Shown: piece by piece, positions 18,019-25,770 of the stretch
Numbering within the stretch: position 1 is the stretch's first letter
Layout: the number at the start of each line of letters is the position of its first letter
DNA from: Deltaproteobacteria bacterium IMCC39146
GTDB taxonomy: Bacteria; Desulfobacterota; Desulfuromonadia; Desulfuromonadales; BM103
Length of the DNA stretch: 64,000 bases
Assembly (NCBI GenBank): GCA_030005635.1
Contig: JARUHP010000007.1
Coordinates: 1-64,000, forward strand
Direction of reading: 5' to 3'
Made by a program: the position numbers and the translations under genes
Notes under the pieces: model-generated
What the model was told of the DNA's origin: nothing
The model's input: only the letters and a program-made list of their open reading frames with translations
Database searches by the model: none

Positions 18019-18744
18019 ATGCAACGTCCTTTCCTCTGGGCTCATCGTGGCGCTTCAAAGATTGCTCCGGAAAACACCATGGCAGCCTTTTCTTCTGCGG
18101 TTGATCTTGGGGTTGACGGCCTTGAACTTGATATTCATCTCTCTCGAGATGGCTTCCCTGTTGTGATCCACGACGAGTCTCTGCAGAGAACCACTGATGG
18201 CCAAGGGCTTGTTGCGGATGCGAGCCTGAAGCAGTTGCAGCAGCTTGATGCCGGTGGTTGGTTCTCCCCGGAGTTTATGGGGGAATCGCTACCGACCCTT
18301 GCAGAAGTTCTGAAAGCTTTCGGTGGAAGGCTCAGGCTGAACCTTGAGCTGAAAGAGTTCGCTGCCGGAGTCGAAGTTTTGTCGTTGCTGCGCCAGTACC
18401 CTGATGCTGAAGTTGTAATCTCCTCCTTTGATTACGACTTGTTGAAAGGTTTGCGTTCGCTCGATGAAGTCCTGCCAATGGCAGTCCTTTTTGATGACGG
18501 AAACTGGCGGCAGGCTGTTCGGTTTGCCGGCGATATCTCTGCCTGTGCCTTCCATCCTGCAGGCAATCTGGTTTGCCGCAGAATGGTGGCTGCGTGCAGA
18601 AAGCTGGCCCTGCCTGTTTCGGTGTGGACCGTCGATCAGGAGGCGCAAGCCAGAAGCCTGATGAGGATGGGTGTCTCGGGACTCTTCACAAACGATCCAA
18701 GCGCTCTTCGCTCGGCTCGGCCCCTACTCGTTTCCTCCCTGTAA
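18019..18744 (+). CDS. ugpQ: Glycerophosphodiester phosphodiesterase
   Basis: 241 residues. GDPD TIM barrel with the signature WAHRGASKIAPENTMAAF (catalytic His/Arg), the metal-binding ELDIHLSRDG and the second catalytic His in VVIHDESLQRTT. There is no signal peptide, so it is the cytoplasmic type that splits glycerophosphodiesters to glycerol-3-phosphate and an alcohol. AACAGGT precedes the ATG. The next gene is 100 bp downstream on the same strand. Confidence 0.9.
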   Translation: MQRPFLWAHRGASKIAPENTMAAFSSAVDLGVDGLELDIHLSRDGFPVVIHDESLQRTTDGQGLVADASLKQLQQLDAGGWFSPEFMGESLPTLAEVLKAFGGRLRLNLELKEFAAGVEVLSLLRQYPDAEVVISSFDYDLLKGLRSLDEVLPMAVLFDDGNWRQAVRFAGDISACAFHPAGNLVCRRMVAACRKLALPVSVWTVDQEAQARSLMRMGVSGLFTNDPSALRSARPLLVSSL

Positions 18745-18846
18745 TTGACTCTTGTGCTCCCGAATTGGCTGCGTTAAACTTCCGTCTCGATTTCACAGGA
18801 ATGTCGGTTCCTGGCCTCTGATCAGTTGCAGGAGATACGAATCTTT

Positions 18847-20010
18847 ATGACCTCGCAAGTTCCCCCACAAGAAAACCCTACGCCCCTGTCCGCTTTGCTG
18901 CTACAGCAGGCTAAGAGCTCGGATGATGTCAGCTTCGCAGACTTTATGGAGCAGGCCCTTTATCACCCTGAGTATGGGTATTACATGGCCCCGCGTGACC
19001 GGATTGGCAAGTCTGGTGACTTTTTTACCTCCAGTAGTGTCAATGCCCTCTTCGGTCGCCTTGTTGCTCGGCAGTTGATTCAGATGTTCAGCTTGCTTGG
19101 TGGCGGAGCTTTTCAGGTTGTCGAGCAGGGGGCCGGAGAAGGACATCTGGCCCAGGATATTCTTGATGCGATCGCAGAGGAAGCTCCAGAGCTTTACTCG
19201 CAGTTGAAATACACTCTTGTTGAGGTCAGTCAGGACAATCGTCAACGACAAAGTGAGAATCTTGAAAACCATATTGATCGGGTTGCCTGGTGCGCTGCCG
19301 ATGATTGGTCAATAATTTCAGGTTGTTTCCTCTCCAATGAGCTGGTTGATGCCTTTCCCGTACATCTTGTCGAGAAACATGAAGGAGACCTTCAGGAAGT
19401 TTTTGTTACCGCCCGCGATGATGCGTTCGTAGAAGAGTTGCGTGAGCCCGCAGGGCCGAAGTTGGGTGAATACTTTAGCTGGCTCGGTTCATCCTCTGTG
19501 GAAGGGAATCGTGCTGAAGCCAACCTGGTCGCTCCGGAGTGGATGCGTCATGTTGGTAAGCGTATTGAAAAAGGCTTTGCGATAACCATAGACTATGGGT
19601 ACCCGGTCGAAGAACTCTATGCCCCTTATCGCAGGGCAGGTACCTTGATGTGTTATCATCGACACCAGGCTGACGATAATCCTTATGACCGCGTGGGTGA
19701 GAAAGATATCACAGCGCACGTCGATTTTACGGCCTTGCAGAAAGCCGGTTGCGAGGTTGGCTTGGAGACGCTCTGGTTCGGTGAGCAGTATCGGTTCTTG
19801 CTGGCACTCGGGTTCTTCGAAGAATTGGTCAGGCTCGAAGCTGCCGCGACAAATGAAAAAGAGGCGCGCGCCTTGCGTCTGACTTTAAAAAATCTGATTA
19901 TGCCGGAGGGTGGCATGGGCGAAACCTTCAAGGTTCTTGTTCAGGGCAAGAACGTTGGCTCCCCGGAGTTGTCCTGTAGCCGTGCCATCGGTGCGATCCC
20001 TTTCGGTTGA
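18847..20010 (+). CDS. MidA/NDUFAF7-family SAM-dependent methyltransferase
   Basis: 387 residues from the ATG at 18847, preceded by AGGAG at 12 bases; a TTG seven codons earlier has no ribosome site. COG1565 family: YYMAPRDRIGKSGDFFTSSSV, the SAM loop VEQGAGEGHLAQDIL and the later TIDYGYP. The eukaryotic relative methylates an arginine of a complex I subunit; the bacterial substrate is not established. It is probably a protein arginine methyltransferase. It may share a transcript with the GDPD gene. Confidence 0.85.
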   Translation: MTSQVPPQENPTPLSALLLQQAKSSDDVSFADFMEQALYHPEYGYYMAPRDRIGKSGDFFTSSSVNALFGRLVARQLIQMFSLLGGGAFQVVEQGAGEGHLAQDILDAIAEEAPELYSQLKYTLVEVSQDNRQRQSENLENHIDRVAWCAADDWSIISGCFLSNELVDAFPVHLVEKHEGDLQEVFVTARDDAFVEELREPAGPKLGEYFSWLGSSSVEGNRAEANLVAPEWMRHVGKRIEKGFAITIDYGYPVEELYAPYRRAGTLMCYHRHQADDNPYDRVGEKDITAHVDFTALQKAGCEVGLETLWFGEQYRFLLALGFFEELVRLEAAATNEKEARALRLTLKNLIMPEGGMGETFKVLVQGKNVGSPELSCSRAIGAIPFG

Positions 20011-20160
20011 GAACGTCAGGGGTTTGTCGATAGGGTATAAAATTCCACGGACTATGAAATATCCTACCCTTTCTGTTAAACTGGTTCTGCTCCGGGTTAA
20101 CGGAAGCGAACAAAGCAGGTTTGCTGCTAACTAACAATAAGAGATTAAGGAGATAATTCG

Positions 20161-20385
20161 ATGAAAGAAAAAGTCCAGGAAGTCCTTGAGCTGGTTCGTC
20201 CTGCGTTGCAGGCCGATGGTGGTGATGTTGAACTGGTTGATGTCACTGACGACGGTATCGTCAGCGTCAGGCTGACTGGCGCATGTGGTTCCTGCCCCAT
20301 GTCAACCATGACTCTTAAAATGGGTATCGAGAGAACTCTCAGGGACAAACTTCCTGAGGTCAAAGAGGTGGTCCAGGTCTCATGA
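20161..20385 (+). CDS. nfu: Nfu-type iron-sulfur scaffold (NifU C-terminal domain)
   Basis: 74 residues, a stand-alone NifU_N-lacking Nfu domain. The cluster-binding CxxC is Cys42/Cys45 in GACGSCPMS. It carries Fe-S clusters to target proteins. The start follows AAGGAGAT. It overlaps the frame of the next small gene at the 3' end, suggesting one operon that closes at the terminator at 20640. Confidence 0.93.
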   Translation: MKEKVQEVLELVRPALQADGGDVELVDVTDDGIVSVRLTGACGSCPMSTMTLKMGIERTLRDKLPEVKEVVQVS

Positions 20386-20408
20386 CCAGACCTCCAGGGG
20401 AGGTTTCC

Positions 20409-20603
20409 ATGATCAAAGTCAAAACCTTCGGCGAACCTTTGCAGCCCTTCAGGGCGCAACGTGAGCTTGGTGAACTGGATGAACGAGTGAACCGGTTTAT
20501 CAGCGAAAACAATATTACCAGAGTCCTGTCTGTGAGTGACTCAACGACGGTCGAAGCAGGAAATACCTGTGGCCTGATTCGCGTGCTGGTGTACGAGGAG
20601 TAG
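20409..20603 (+). CDS. 64-residue hypothetical protein next to Nfu
   Basis: From the ATG at 20409, preceded by GGGGAGG at five bases, which decides against a start inside nfu at 20382. The sequence begins MIKVKTFGEPLQPF, then a charged helix (ELGELDERVNRFI) and a strand-rich end with one Cys (GNTCGLIRVLVYEE). No family recognised. Position in the nfu unit suggests iron-sulfur or redox housekeeping, which is only inference. Confidence 0.7.
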   Translation: MIKVKTFGEPLQPFRAQRELGELDERVNRFISENNITRVLSVSDSTTVEAGNTCGLIRVLVYEE

Positions 20604-20636
20604 GCTGTCATGGTGTCGGTTGGCGACTATGTAAAA

Positions 20637-20676
20637 ATAACGGGGGCGTCTCTATAAGAGGTGCCCCCGTTGTCTT
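20637..20676 (+). terminator. Terminator after the nfu unit
   Basis: The stem CGGGGGC/GCCCCCG extends through GTCTC/GAGGT with one mismatch; loop TATAA region; then TTGTCTTTG. It stands 37 bp after the 64-residue gene. Confidence 0.7.
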
Positions 20677-20710
20677 TGTGGAATCAGCCTTCAGCGTAAA
20701 CCTCGAAGCC

Positions 20711-21124
20711 TTAAGTGCCCTCTCGTTCTGTTTGTTTCTTTATCTTGTTCGCCATCGCCTGATCTACGACGCAGATGTGATTTTTTAGCCAGTCACGTAA
20801 GAATGTCAGGGTCTGCAGTGAAATTGCCGCCTCTCCATGGCGGTGCCGGCTTTCCAGGTCAGCCAGGGTTTCCGCCATGCGCTTGTGCTCCTGAAAGTGC
20901 TTGCTTTGGTCCGGAGCTTCACACTCGATCATGTAGCGTTCTTCTTTGCAAAAGTGATCTTCTGTATAGCGTTTGAGTGCCGAAAATATTGGCAGGAGTA
21001 GGGCCCCTCCGCTTCCGTCCTGCATCGCTTCATATAGGTCATTGATCAAGTTGACCAAACCCTTGTGGTCACGATCAATCTCATCGATCCCGGTTCGATA
21101 TTTTTCGTCCCAAACAAACAGCAT
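20711..21124 (-). CDS. Bacteriohemerythrin
   Basis: 137 residues, one hemerythrin domain. All seven di-iron ligands are visible: His20, His57, Glu61, His76, His80, His116 and Asp121. Such proteins bind oxygen reversibly in the cytoplasm, for sensing, delivery or protection. GGAG precedes the ATG. It is a single gene in an A/T-rich surrounding; the 210 bp upstream hold nothing else recognisable. Confidence 0.93.
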   Translation of the reverse strand: MLFVWDEKYRTGIDEIDRDHKGLVNLINDLYEAMQDGSGGALLLPIFSALKRYTEDHFCKEERYMIECEAPDQSKHFQEHKRMAETLADLESRHRHGEAAISLQTLTFLRDWLKNHICVVDQAMANKIKKQTEREGT

Positions 21125-21336
21125 CTTATTCTCCCTTTGTACATTTTAAATAGCTTTATTGATATTTCAATACTTTAACAATATACCATTTTCGATTATT
21201 TTAAAACACTGTTTTCTTGTTTTTGTTTGCTGTGCGGTTTGCCATATTTAGAAGAGAATGAATGGAGAGGTTTGTTGCTGATATGCGTAGGAAATGCTTA
21301 AGACAGGTTGTTGATCATGAGTCCTTGGTTTGCTTG

Positions 21337-22494
21337 TTATCTCTTGTCGCCTTTGACTCTATGCCCCTGGATAAATTCTGCCAACCTCAATAGAGCCCCT
21401 TGCTGGGTGATGATTGCGCCATGAGGACAAAGCTCCTGACAACAGAAGCAACGGATACATCGACCATAGTCAATCTGCACACCACGCTCATTAATGCTCA
21501 TCGCCTCTGGCGGACAATGGGTTACACAATGTCCACATCTTTTGCAGTCACTGGTGATGACGGGTTGCGCAGTGATAGCGTTTTTGAGCAGATTCTTGAC
21601 AGACGTTGGCAGGCCGAAGTTGACATCAGAATTCTTCGCCGGGCGGAAGTTGGTTGTTGCCAGCGCGGACAAATCTACACCCTGAAGTTTGATCTCGTTG
21701 ATCGAGACACCCTCACGTCCTGATTCCCTGGCAAATCGTTGGGTCCAGACTCTTTGCTCCGGAAGGTTAACCATGGCGGTCGCGATGGTGTCGAGAGCAA
21801 TGGGTGTTGTTGATGCGAGCAAAGCGCCGAGGTGTACTGGGTCGCCGTTTCCTGGGCCATTGCCTTCCATGGCAGTGACCGCGTCCATGATCGAAAGGGC
21901 CGGCGGGAAGCGTTCAGCAAGTTCGAGCAGCATAAGGGCAAAGAAAGCTTTGTCGGTTCCCGCTTGTAGATGCAGACGAACTTTGCGCATGCCAACGACG
22001 AGGCCGAAAAGATTTTTGACCGCTCCGGTGTAGCCCATCATCTGGTGAGTCTTGAGTTTGGGCAGGTTGATGATGACGTCGGTTTGCAGGGCTTCCCTGG
22101 CCACTTCCAAATGATGGAAGGTCCCTGTTTTTAGAGTGATCGGAACGGATTCCTCAAAGGGTGCGAAATGAACTCCGGTCTCCTCAATCACGTCCAGTAT
22201 GCCGCATTTGCGAGCGACGCTCTCCGGTTTCCCCAGTCCGGGCGAGTCTCCTACGCTGATATGACCACCGGCACTCTGGGCCATCAGGATGACCTGGCGT
22301 ACGATCTCCGGATGAGTTGTAACGGCTTTCTCAGGGCTCTTGCCTGCCAGCATATTGGGTTTGATAAGGATCTTCTGCCCGGATTTGACAAAACTGGACA
22401 TGCCCCCCAGCGGTTCAAGCAGCAGATGCAGGGCATCCTGCACTCGAGCCGGGTCATAATCGGCTAAGGCTTGCAGTGATACAGAGTGGCTCAT
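21337..22494 (-). CDS. DUF362 protein with two [4Fe-4S] ferredoxin motifs
   Basis: 385 residues. Residues 1-300 are DUF362 (ILIKPNMLAGKSPEKAVTTHP, INLPKLKTHQMMGYTGAVKNLFGLV). The C terminus has two CxxCxxCxxxC clusters: CKRCGHCVTHCPPEAM and CIRCFCCQELCPHGAI. This family occurs widely in anaerobes as putative iron-sulfur electron-transfer or assembly proteins; the function is not established. The ATG overlaps the stop of yjbQ (ATGA), so it is translationally coupled as the last gene of lipase-yjbQ-DUF362. Confidence 0.88.
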   Translation of the reverse strand: MSHSVSLQALADYDPARVQDALHLLLEPLGGMSSFVKSGQKILIKPNMLAGKSPEKAVTTHPEIVRQVILMAQSAGGHISVGDSPGLGKPESVARKCGILDVIEETGVHFAPFEESVPITLKTGTFHHLEVAREALQTDVIINLPKLKTHQMMGYTGAVKNLFGLVVGMRKVRLHLQAGTDKAFFALMLLELAERFPPALSIMDAVTAMEGNGPGNGDPVHLGALLASTTPIALDTIATAMVNLPEQRVWTQRFARESGREGVSINEIKLQGVDLSALATTNFRPAKNSDVNFGLPTSVKNLLKNAITAQPVITSDCKRCGHCVTHCPPEAMSINERGVQIDYGRCIRCFCCQELCPHGAIITQQGALLRLAEFIQGHRVKGDKR

Positions 22495-22886
22495 CGGCTG
22501 ATAACCTGGATTTGTACCTGGCGTTGACGGGGCCCATCGAACTCACAGAAGTAAATCCCCTGCCAGGTGCCGAGCCGTAGTTCGCCATTATTGATGATCA
22601 AGGTTTCACTGGCACCAAAAAGGCTGCTTTTAAGGTGGGCGGCGCTGTTGCCTTCGAGGTGACGATAACCATCCTGCGTCGGCACGATCTTGTTGATAGC
22701 CTTCACCATATCGTGGCAGACATCCGGATCGGCATTTTCGTTGATTGTGATAGCTGCGGTTGTATGCGGAGTGAAGACAACGGCTATTCCCTCAGTCACC
22801 CCGGCTTCACGGATAACTTTACAAACGTCTGCCGAGATGTCGATCATCTCAATCGGCCGGTTGCTTCTTACCTGAAGGGTTTTCAT
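22491..22886 (-). CDS. YjbQ/UPF0047 family protein
   Basis: 131 residues. The family signature GIAVVFTPHTTAAITINENADPDV and HLEGNSAAHLKSSLFG is present, with conserved His residues. Some homologues complement thiamin-phosphate synthase mutants weakly; the real role is unknown. It overlaps both neighbours by four bases (ATGA on each side). Confidence 0.9.
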   Translation of the reverse strand: MKTLQVRSNRPIEMIDISADVCKVIREAGVTEGIAVVFTPHTTAAITINENADPDVCHDMVKAINKIVPTQDGYRHLEGNSAAHLKSSLFGASETLIINNGELRLGTWQGIYFCEFDGPRQRQVQIQVISR

Positions 22887-23728
22887 GAAGCTTTGCTGCT
22901 CAGAGCTTCAATAACCGTTTGTAGCGCACGAGGGTGGAAGAGCAGGGCTGTATGCCCCATCCCATCGAGTTCGATATGACGTGCACCCTCCATTTGGGCT
23001 GATTCTGCGGGGAGTACAATATTGTCGTAGCGGGTAAAAATCGAAGTCGCAGCCGTTGCCTCTGGCCATGGGACGCTGTTGAATCTGGTGAGGAATTCGC
23101 AGTCGGGCAAGAGATTCTTACCCATGGGGGATAGGGCAAAAGGCGCCAGCTTCGAACCGTGATGAGGTGAACCGAGAGTCACCATCGCTTGCACATGGGC
23201 AGAGCCGCCACGGCTCTGCACGTAGTTGCGTGCGATAATCCCCCCCATGGAATGACCGATCAGAATGACTTTTTCGACTTTAAGGTGGATGCGAAGTTTA
23301 TCGACCTTTTTGGCCAGTTGTTCGGACAAAGACTCTATGTCGCGCCATGGGGGCGTATTAATGCTGATTACCTGCTGATATCCTGCCGATTTTAGCCGGT
23401 GTTGCAGCCAGAGAAGGCAGCTGCGGTTCTGAAACAGACCATGCAGGAGAATGACAGGTGGGAGCTCAGACTCTTTCGAGTCCGGGATTTTGGGTTGTTG
23501 CCAACCGAGTGGTCGAAGCAGGATCGTCAGTAGCAGACAGCCTGTCTCCTGAATGATCAACCAGAATGCGATACCGATTCCGCGCGTTGTAAAGCGTCGG
23601 TCAATCAGAGCTGGACTTGAGTTTGCACGCTCATACCAGGCAACGGTATAGCTCAGCAGAACCGTCAGAGCCACAACGCAGATAGTTGTCTTGATCAAAA
23701 AAAGCAGCAGGGTGAGTAAAATTGTCAT
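22883..23728 (-). CDS. Membrane-anchored alpha/beta-hydrolase lipase
   Basis: 281 residues. One or two N-terminal membrane helices (~1-28 and ~52-72) precede an alpha/beta-hydrolase with LLHGLF (oxyanion), nucleophile elbow GHSMGG, Asp in TRYDNIV and His in GMGHTALL. It resembles triacylglycerol lipase or PGAP1-like enzymes. It probably acts at the inner membrane. First gene of a tightly overlapping three-gene unit. Confidence 0.87.
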   Translation of the reverse strand: MTILLTLLLFLIKTTICVVALTVLLSYTVAWYERANSSPALIDRRFTTRGIGIAFWLIIQETGCLLLTILLRPLGWQQPKIPDSKESELPPVILLHGLFQNRSCLLWLQHRLKSAGYQQVISINTPPWRDIESLSEQLAKKVDKLRIHLKVEKVILIGHSMGGIIARNYVQSRGGSAHVQAMVTLGSPHHGSKLAPFALSPMGKNLLPDCEFLTRFNSVPWPEATAATSIFTRYDNIVLPAESAQMEGARHIELDGMGHTALLFHPRALQTVIEALSSKAS

Positions 23729-23893
23729 GGTAAAAAGATTATCTCACGCGAATATAGCATCGTCAATATGGATAAAGCGGAAAGTGCTGAGCAAAGGGGC
23801 TGTACGTCTTTGCTCTTTAGAGGAGATCCTCCTTACAGCCTTTTTTTCTGACCCGCCATGATGTATCCTGACTAGTAAAAGACGGAGCCAGTA

Positions 23894-24784
23894 ATGCAAA
23901 AGTTGATAGACAGTTTCACCACATATATATTTGATGAAAGAAACCTCTCTCCCCATACAAGAGCAGCTTACTTGCGTGATCTTAACGAGTTCCGAATCTT
24001 TCTTGAACAGCATGGTGGCTCTGATCTGCACTCTTTGGCCCGGCTCGATAGCTTTCTGTTGCGTCGCTATCTTGCTGAGTTGCATAAACGCAACCAGCGG
24101 ACTTCGATCGCCAGGAAACTTTCCACTCTGAGAACTTTTTTTCGATACCTGGTTCGTGAGGGACGTCTGGCCAGTAACCCTGCCGAAGGTTTGTCGTCAC
24201 CGAAGTTGAATAGTTATCTGCCCAAAACCCTCTCGGTCGACGAAGCCACGGCCCTGATGGAGCGAGGCTATGGCAATACGCTTCTGGATTTTCGGGATCG
24301 GGCCATTGTTGAACTCTTTTACTCAAGCGGTTTACGTGTCAGTGAGTTGACCGGTTTGGATGTTGGAGCCCTTGATCTGCGCGAAAAGCTTGTGCGCGTG
24401 CTTGGTAAAGGCCGCAAGGAACGGATCGTGCCGATCGGCCGTAAATCACATGAGGCTCTTCTGACTTATCTTCAAGCTCGAAACATGCCCGGTGCTGAGG
24501 ATCCGCTGTTCCTTAATGCGCGGGGAGGGCGTCTGACGCCGCGCAGTGTTCAACGTAACCTGAAAATCCGCCTGATCAAAGCTGGTATCATTAAAGACAT
24601 CAGCCCACACGCTTTGCGACATTCTTTTGCCACCCACCTTCTGGATGGCGGAGCCGATCTTCGTGCCATACAGGAGCTCCTGGGTCACGCTTCCCTTTCA
24701 ACCACGCAAAAATATACTCAGGTCAGCGTTGATCAACTGATGTCGGTTTACGATAAGGCTCATCCCCGCAGCAAAAAGAAATAG
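23894..24784 (+). CDS. xerC: Xer-type tyrosine recombinase
   Basis: 296 residues, the XerC/XerD length. A SAM-like core-binding domain (1-90) precedes the catalytic domain with all six active residues: Arg148, Lys172, His239, Arg242, His265 and the nucleophile Tyr274. It should resolve chromosome dimers at dif. XerC and XerD cannot be told apart with certainty from sequence alone; no dif-like site is seen here. GGAG lies six bases before the ATG. No mobile-element genes adjoin it. Confidence 0.88.
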   Translation: MQKLIDSFTTYIFDERNLSPHTRAAYLRDLNEFRIFLEQHGGSDLHSLARLDSFLLRRYLAELHKRNQRTSIARKLSTLRTFFRYLVREGRLASNPAEGLSSPKLNSYLPKTLSVDEATALMERGYGNTLLDFRDRAIVELFYSSGLRVSELTGLDVGALDLREKLVRVLGKGRKERIVPIGRKSHEALLTYLQARNMPGAEDPLFLNARGGRLTPRSVQRNLKIRLIKAGIIKDISPHALRHSFATHLLDGGADLRAIQELLGHASLSTTQKYTQVSVDQLMSVYDKAHPRSKKK

Positions 24785-24785
24785 G

Positions 24786-24818
24786 CGGGGGCTGGAGGCT
24801 GGTGGCTAGGGACTGGCA
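24786..24818 (+). repeat. Heptad array of GGCTGGN type
   Basis: Tandem 7-bp units GGCTGGA GGCTGGT GGCTAGG GACTGGC right after the xer stop codon. Confidence 0.6.
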
Positions 24819-24819
24819 A

Positions 24820-24860
24820 TCCACGGGGGACTGTCCCCGGTGTTAAGGGGACTGTTCCAT
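24820..24860. repeat. REP-like palindrome
   Basis: A perfect palindrome GGGGAC-T-GTCCCC (24826-24838) is followed nine bases later by a second, slightly diverged copy GGGGACTGTTCC (24847-24858). This resembles extragenic palindromes mobilised by REP-associated (TnpA_REP/RAYT) transposases. No such transposase is in the window. Confidence 0.6.
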
Positions 24861-24946
24861 ACCCAGTAAGTTGCTGCCGGGCTGTCTGTGTATGACGTTA
24901 GTCTTTTTCTTTTCCTGCATAAATGACTAAAAGGGTCATAATTGTC

Positions 24947-24974
24947 TTGACTGTTTTCACAGAGCAAGTAGAAT
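24947..24974 (+). promoter_or_regulatory. Sigma70-like promoter of the peroxiredoxin gene
   Basis: -35 TTGACT (24947-24952), a 16-bp spacer and -10 TAGAAT (24969-24974), each one base from consensus, 54 bp before the start codon. Confidence 0.6.
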
Positions 24975-25027
24975 GGCCCCAAAATTGATGTTTGCCAATA
25001 ATTCAATAACCTTAAGGAGATAAACCG

Positions 25028-25630
25028 ATGAGTGTTCTTGTGGGAAAGCAAGCCCCTGATTTTACAGCTGCGGCTGTTCTGGCTGATGGTTCGATAAAGG
25101 CTGATTTTTCTCTTTCTGATTATGCGGGGAAATATGTTGTTTTGTTCTTTTATCCCCTTGATTTTACTTTTGTCTGCCCGACCGAGCTGATCGCTTTCTC
25201 CAAACGGATTGCCGAATTTGAGTCACGAGATGTCCAGGTCATCGGTTGCTCCATTGATTCCCAGTTTACTCATGTTGCCTGGCGCAATACGCCGGTTGAT
25301 GAGGGTGGTATCGGCGAGGTGCAGTATCCTTTGGTTGCTGACATCAAGCACGAGATCTGCCGGGCTTACGATGTTGAATTTGAAGCTGCTGGAGTCGCTT
25401 TCCGCGGTTCCTTCTTGATCGGCAAAGATGGCAAAGTCCACCACCAGGTTGTTAATGATCTACCGCTTGGTCGTAACGTTGATGAGATGTTGCGCATGAT
25501 TGATGCTCTGCAGTTCACTGAAAAGTATGGTGAAGTCTGTCCTGCCGGTTGGAACAAGGGTGATGACGGGATGAAGGCTGATAAGGAAGGTGTTGCTTCT
25601 TATCTGAAGGATAAGGCTGTAAACCTTTAA
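25028..25630 (+). CDS. 2-Cys peroxiredoxin (AhpC/Prx1 type)
   Basis: 200 residues. Peroxidatic Cys50 in the motif FYPLDFTFVCPTE, resolving Cys171 in EVCPAGW, and the GG.G and YF-type C-terminal features of typical 2-Cys enzymes. It reduces hydrogen peroxide and organic peroxides. AAGGAGAT precedes the ATG. Monocistronic with its own promoter and terminator. Useful to an anaerobe that meets oxygen, in line with the cbb3 cluster. Confidence 0.95.
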   Translation: MSVLVGKQAPDFTAAAVLADGSIKADFSLSDYAGKYVVLFFYPLDFTFVCPTELIAFSKRIAEFESRDVQVIGCSIDSQFTHVAWRNTPVDEGGIGEVQYPLVADIKHEICRAYDVEFEAAGVAFRGSFLIGKDGKVHHQVVNDLPLGRNVDEMLRMIDALQFTEKYGEVCPAGWNKGDDGMKADKEGVASYLKDKAVNL

Positions 25631-25640
25631 ACGGCTAAGA

Positions 25641-25668
25641 CGTGTGACGCGGTACGCGGAACGCGAAA
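25641..25668 (+). repeat. GC-rich heptad array
   Basis: 7-bp units GACGTGT GACGCGG TACGCGG AACGCGA. The end GGAACGCGAAAA is shared, in the opposite orientation, with the array at 44599. Confidence 0.6.
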
Positions 25669-25673
25669 ATATA

Positions 25674-25712
25674 AAAATGGAAGGCCGAGTGCATCAGAAC
25701 TCGGCCTTCTTT
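25674..25712. terminator. Bidirectional terminator
   Basis: An 11-bp perfect stem GAAGGCCGAGT/ACTCGGCCTTC (25680-25690 and 25699-25709) with T-rich flanks on both strands, between the convergent peroxiredoxin and OmpA/beta-barrel genes. Confidence 0.8.
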
Positions 25713-25770
25713 GGTTAACATTCAGGCTGTTGCCGATTAAGTCTTCTCGCACAGCGTTCATTGAACCGTT

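Noticed and set aside
24786-24860. CRISPR-like array or dif site behind the Xer gene
   Set aside because: The repeats are 7-bp tandem units plus a 13-base palindrome without spacers of constant length, and no dif-like 28-bp Xer core is visible.
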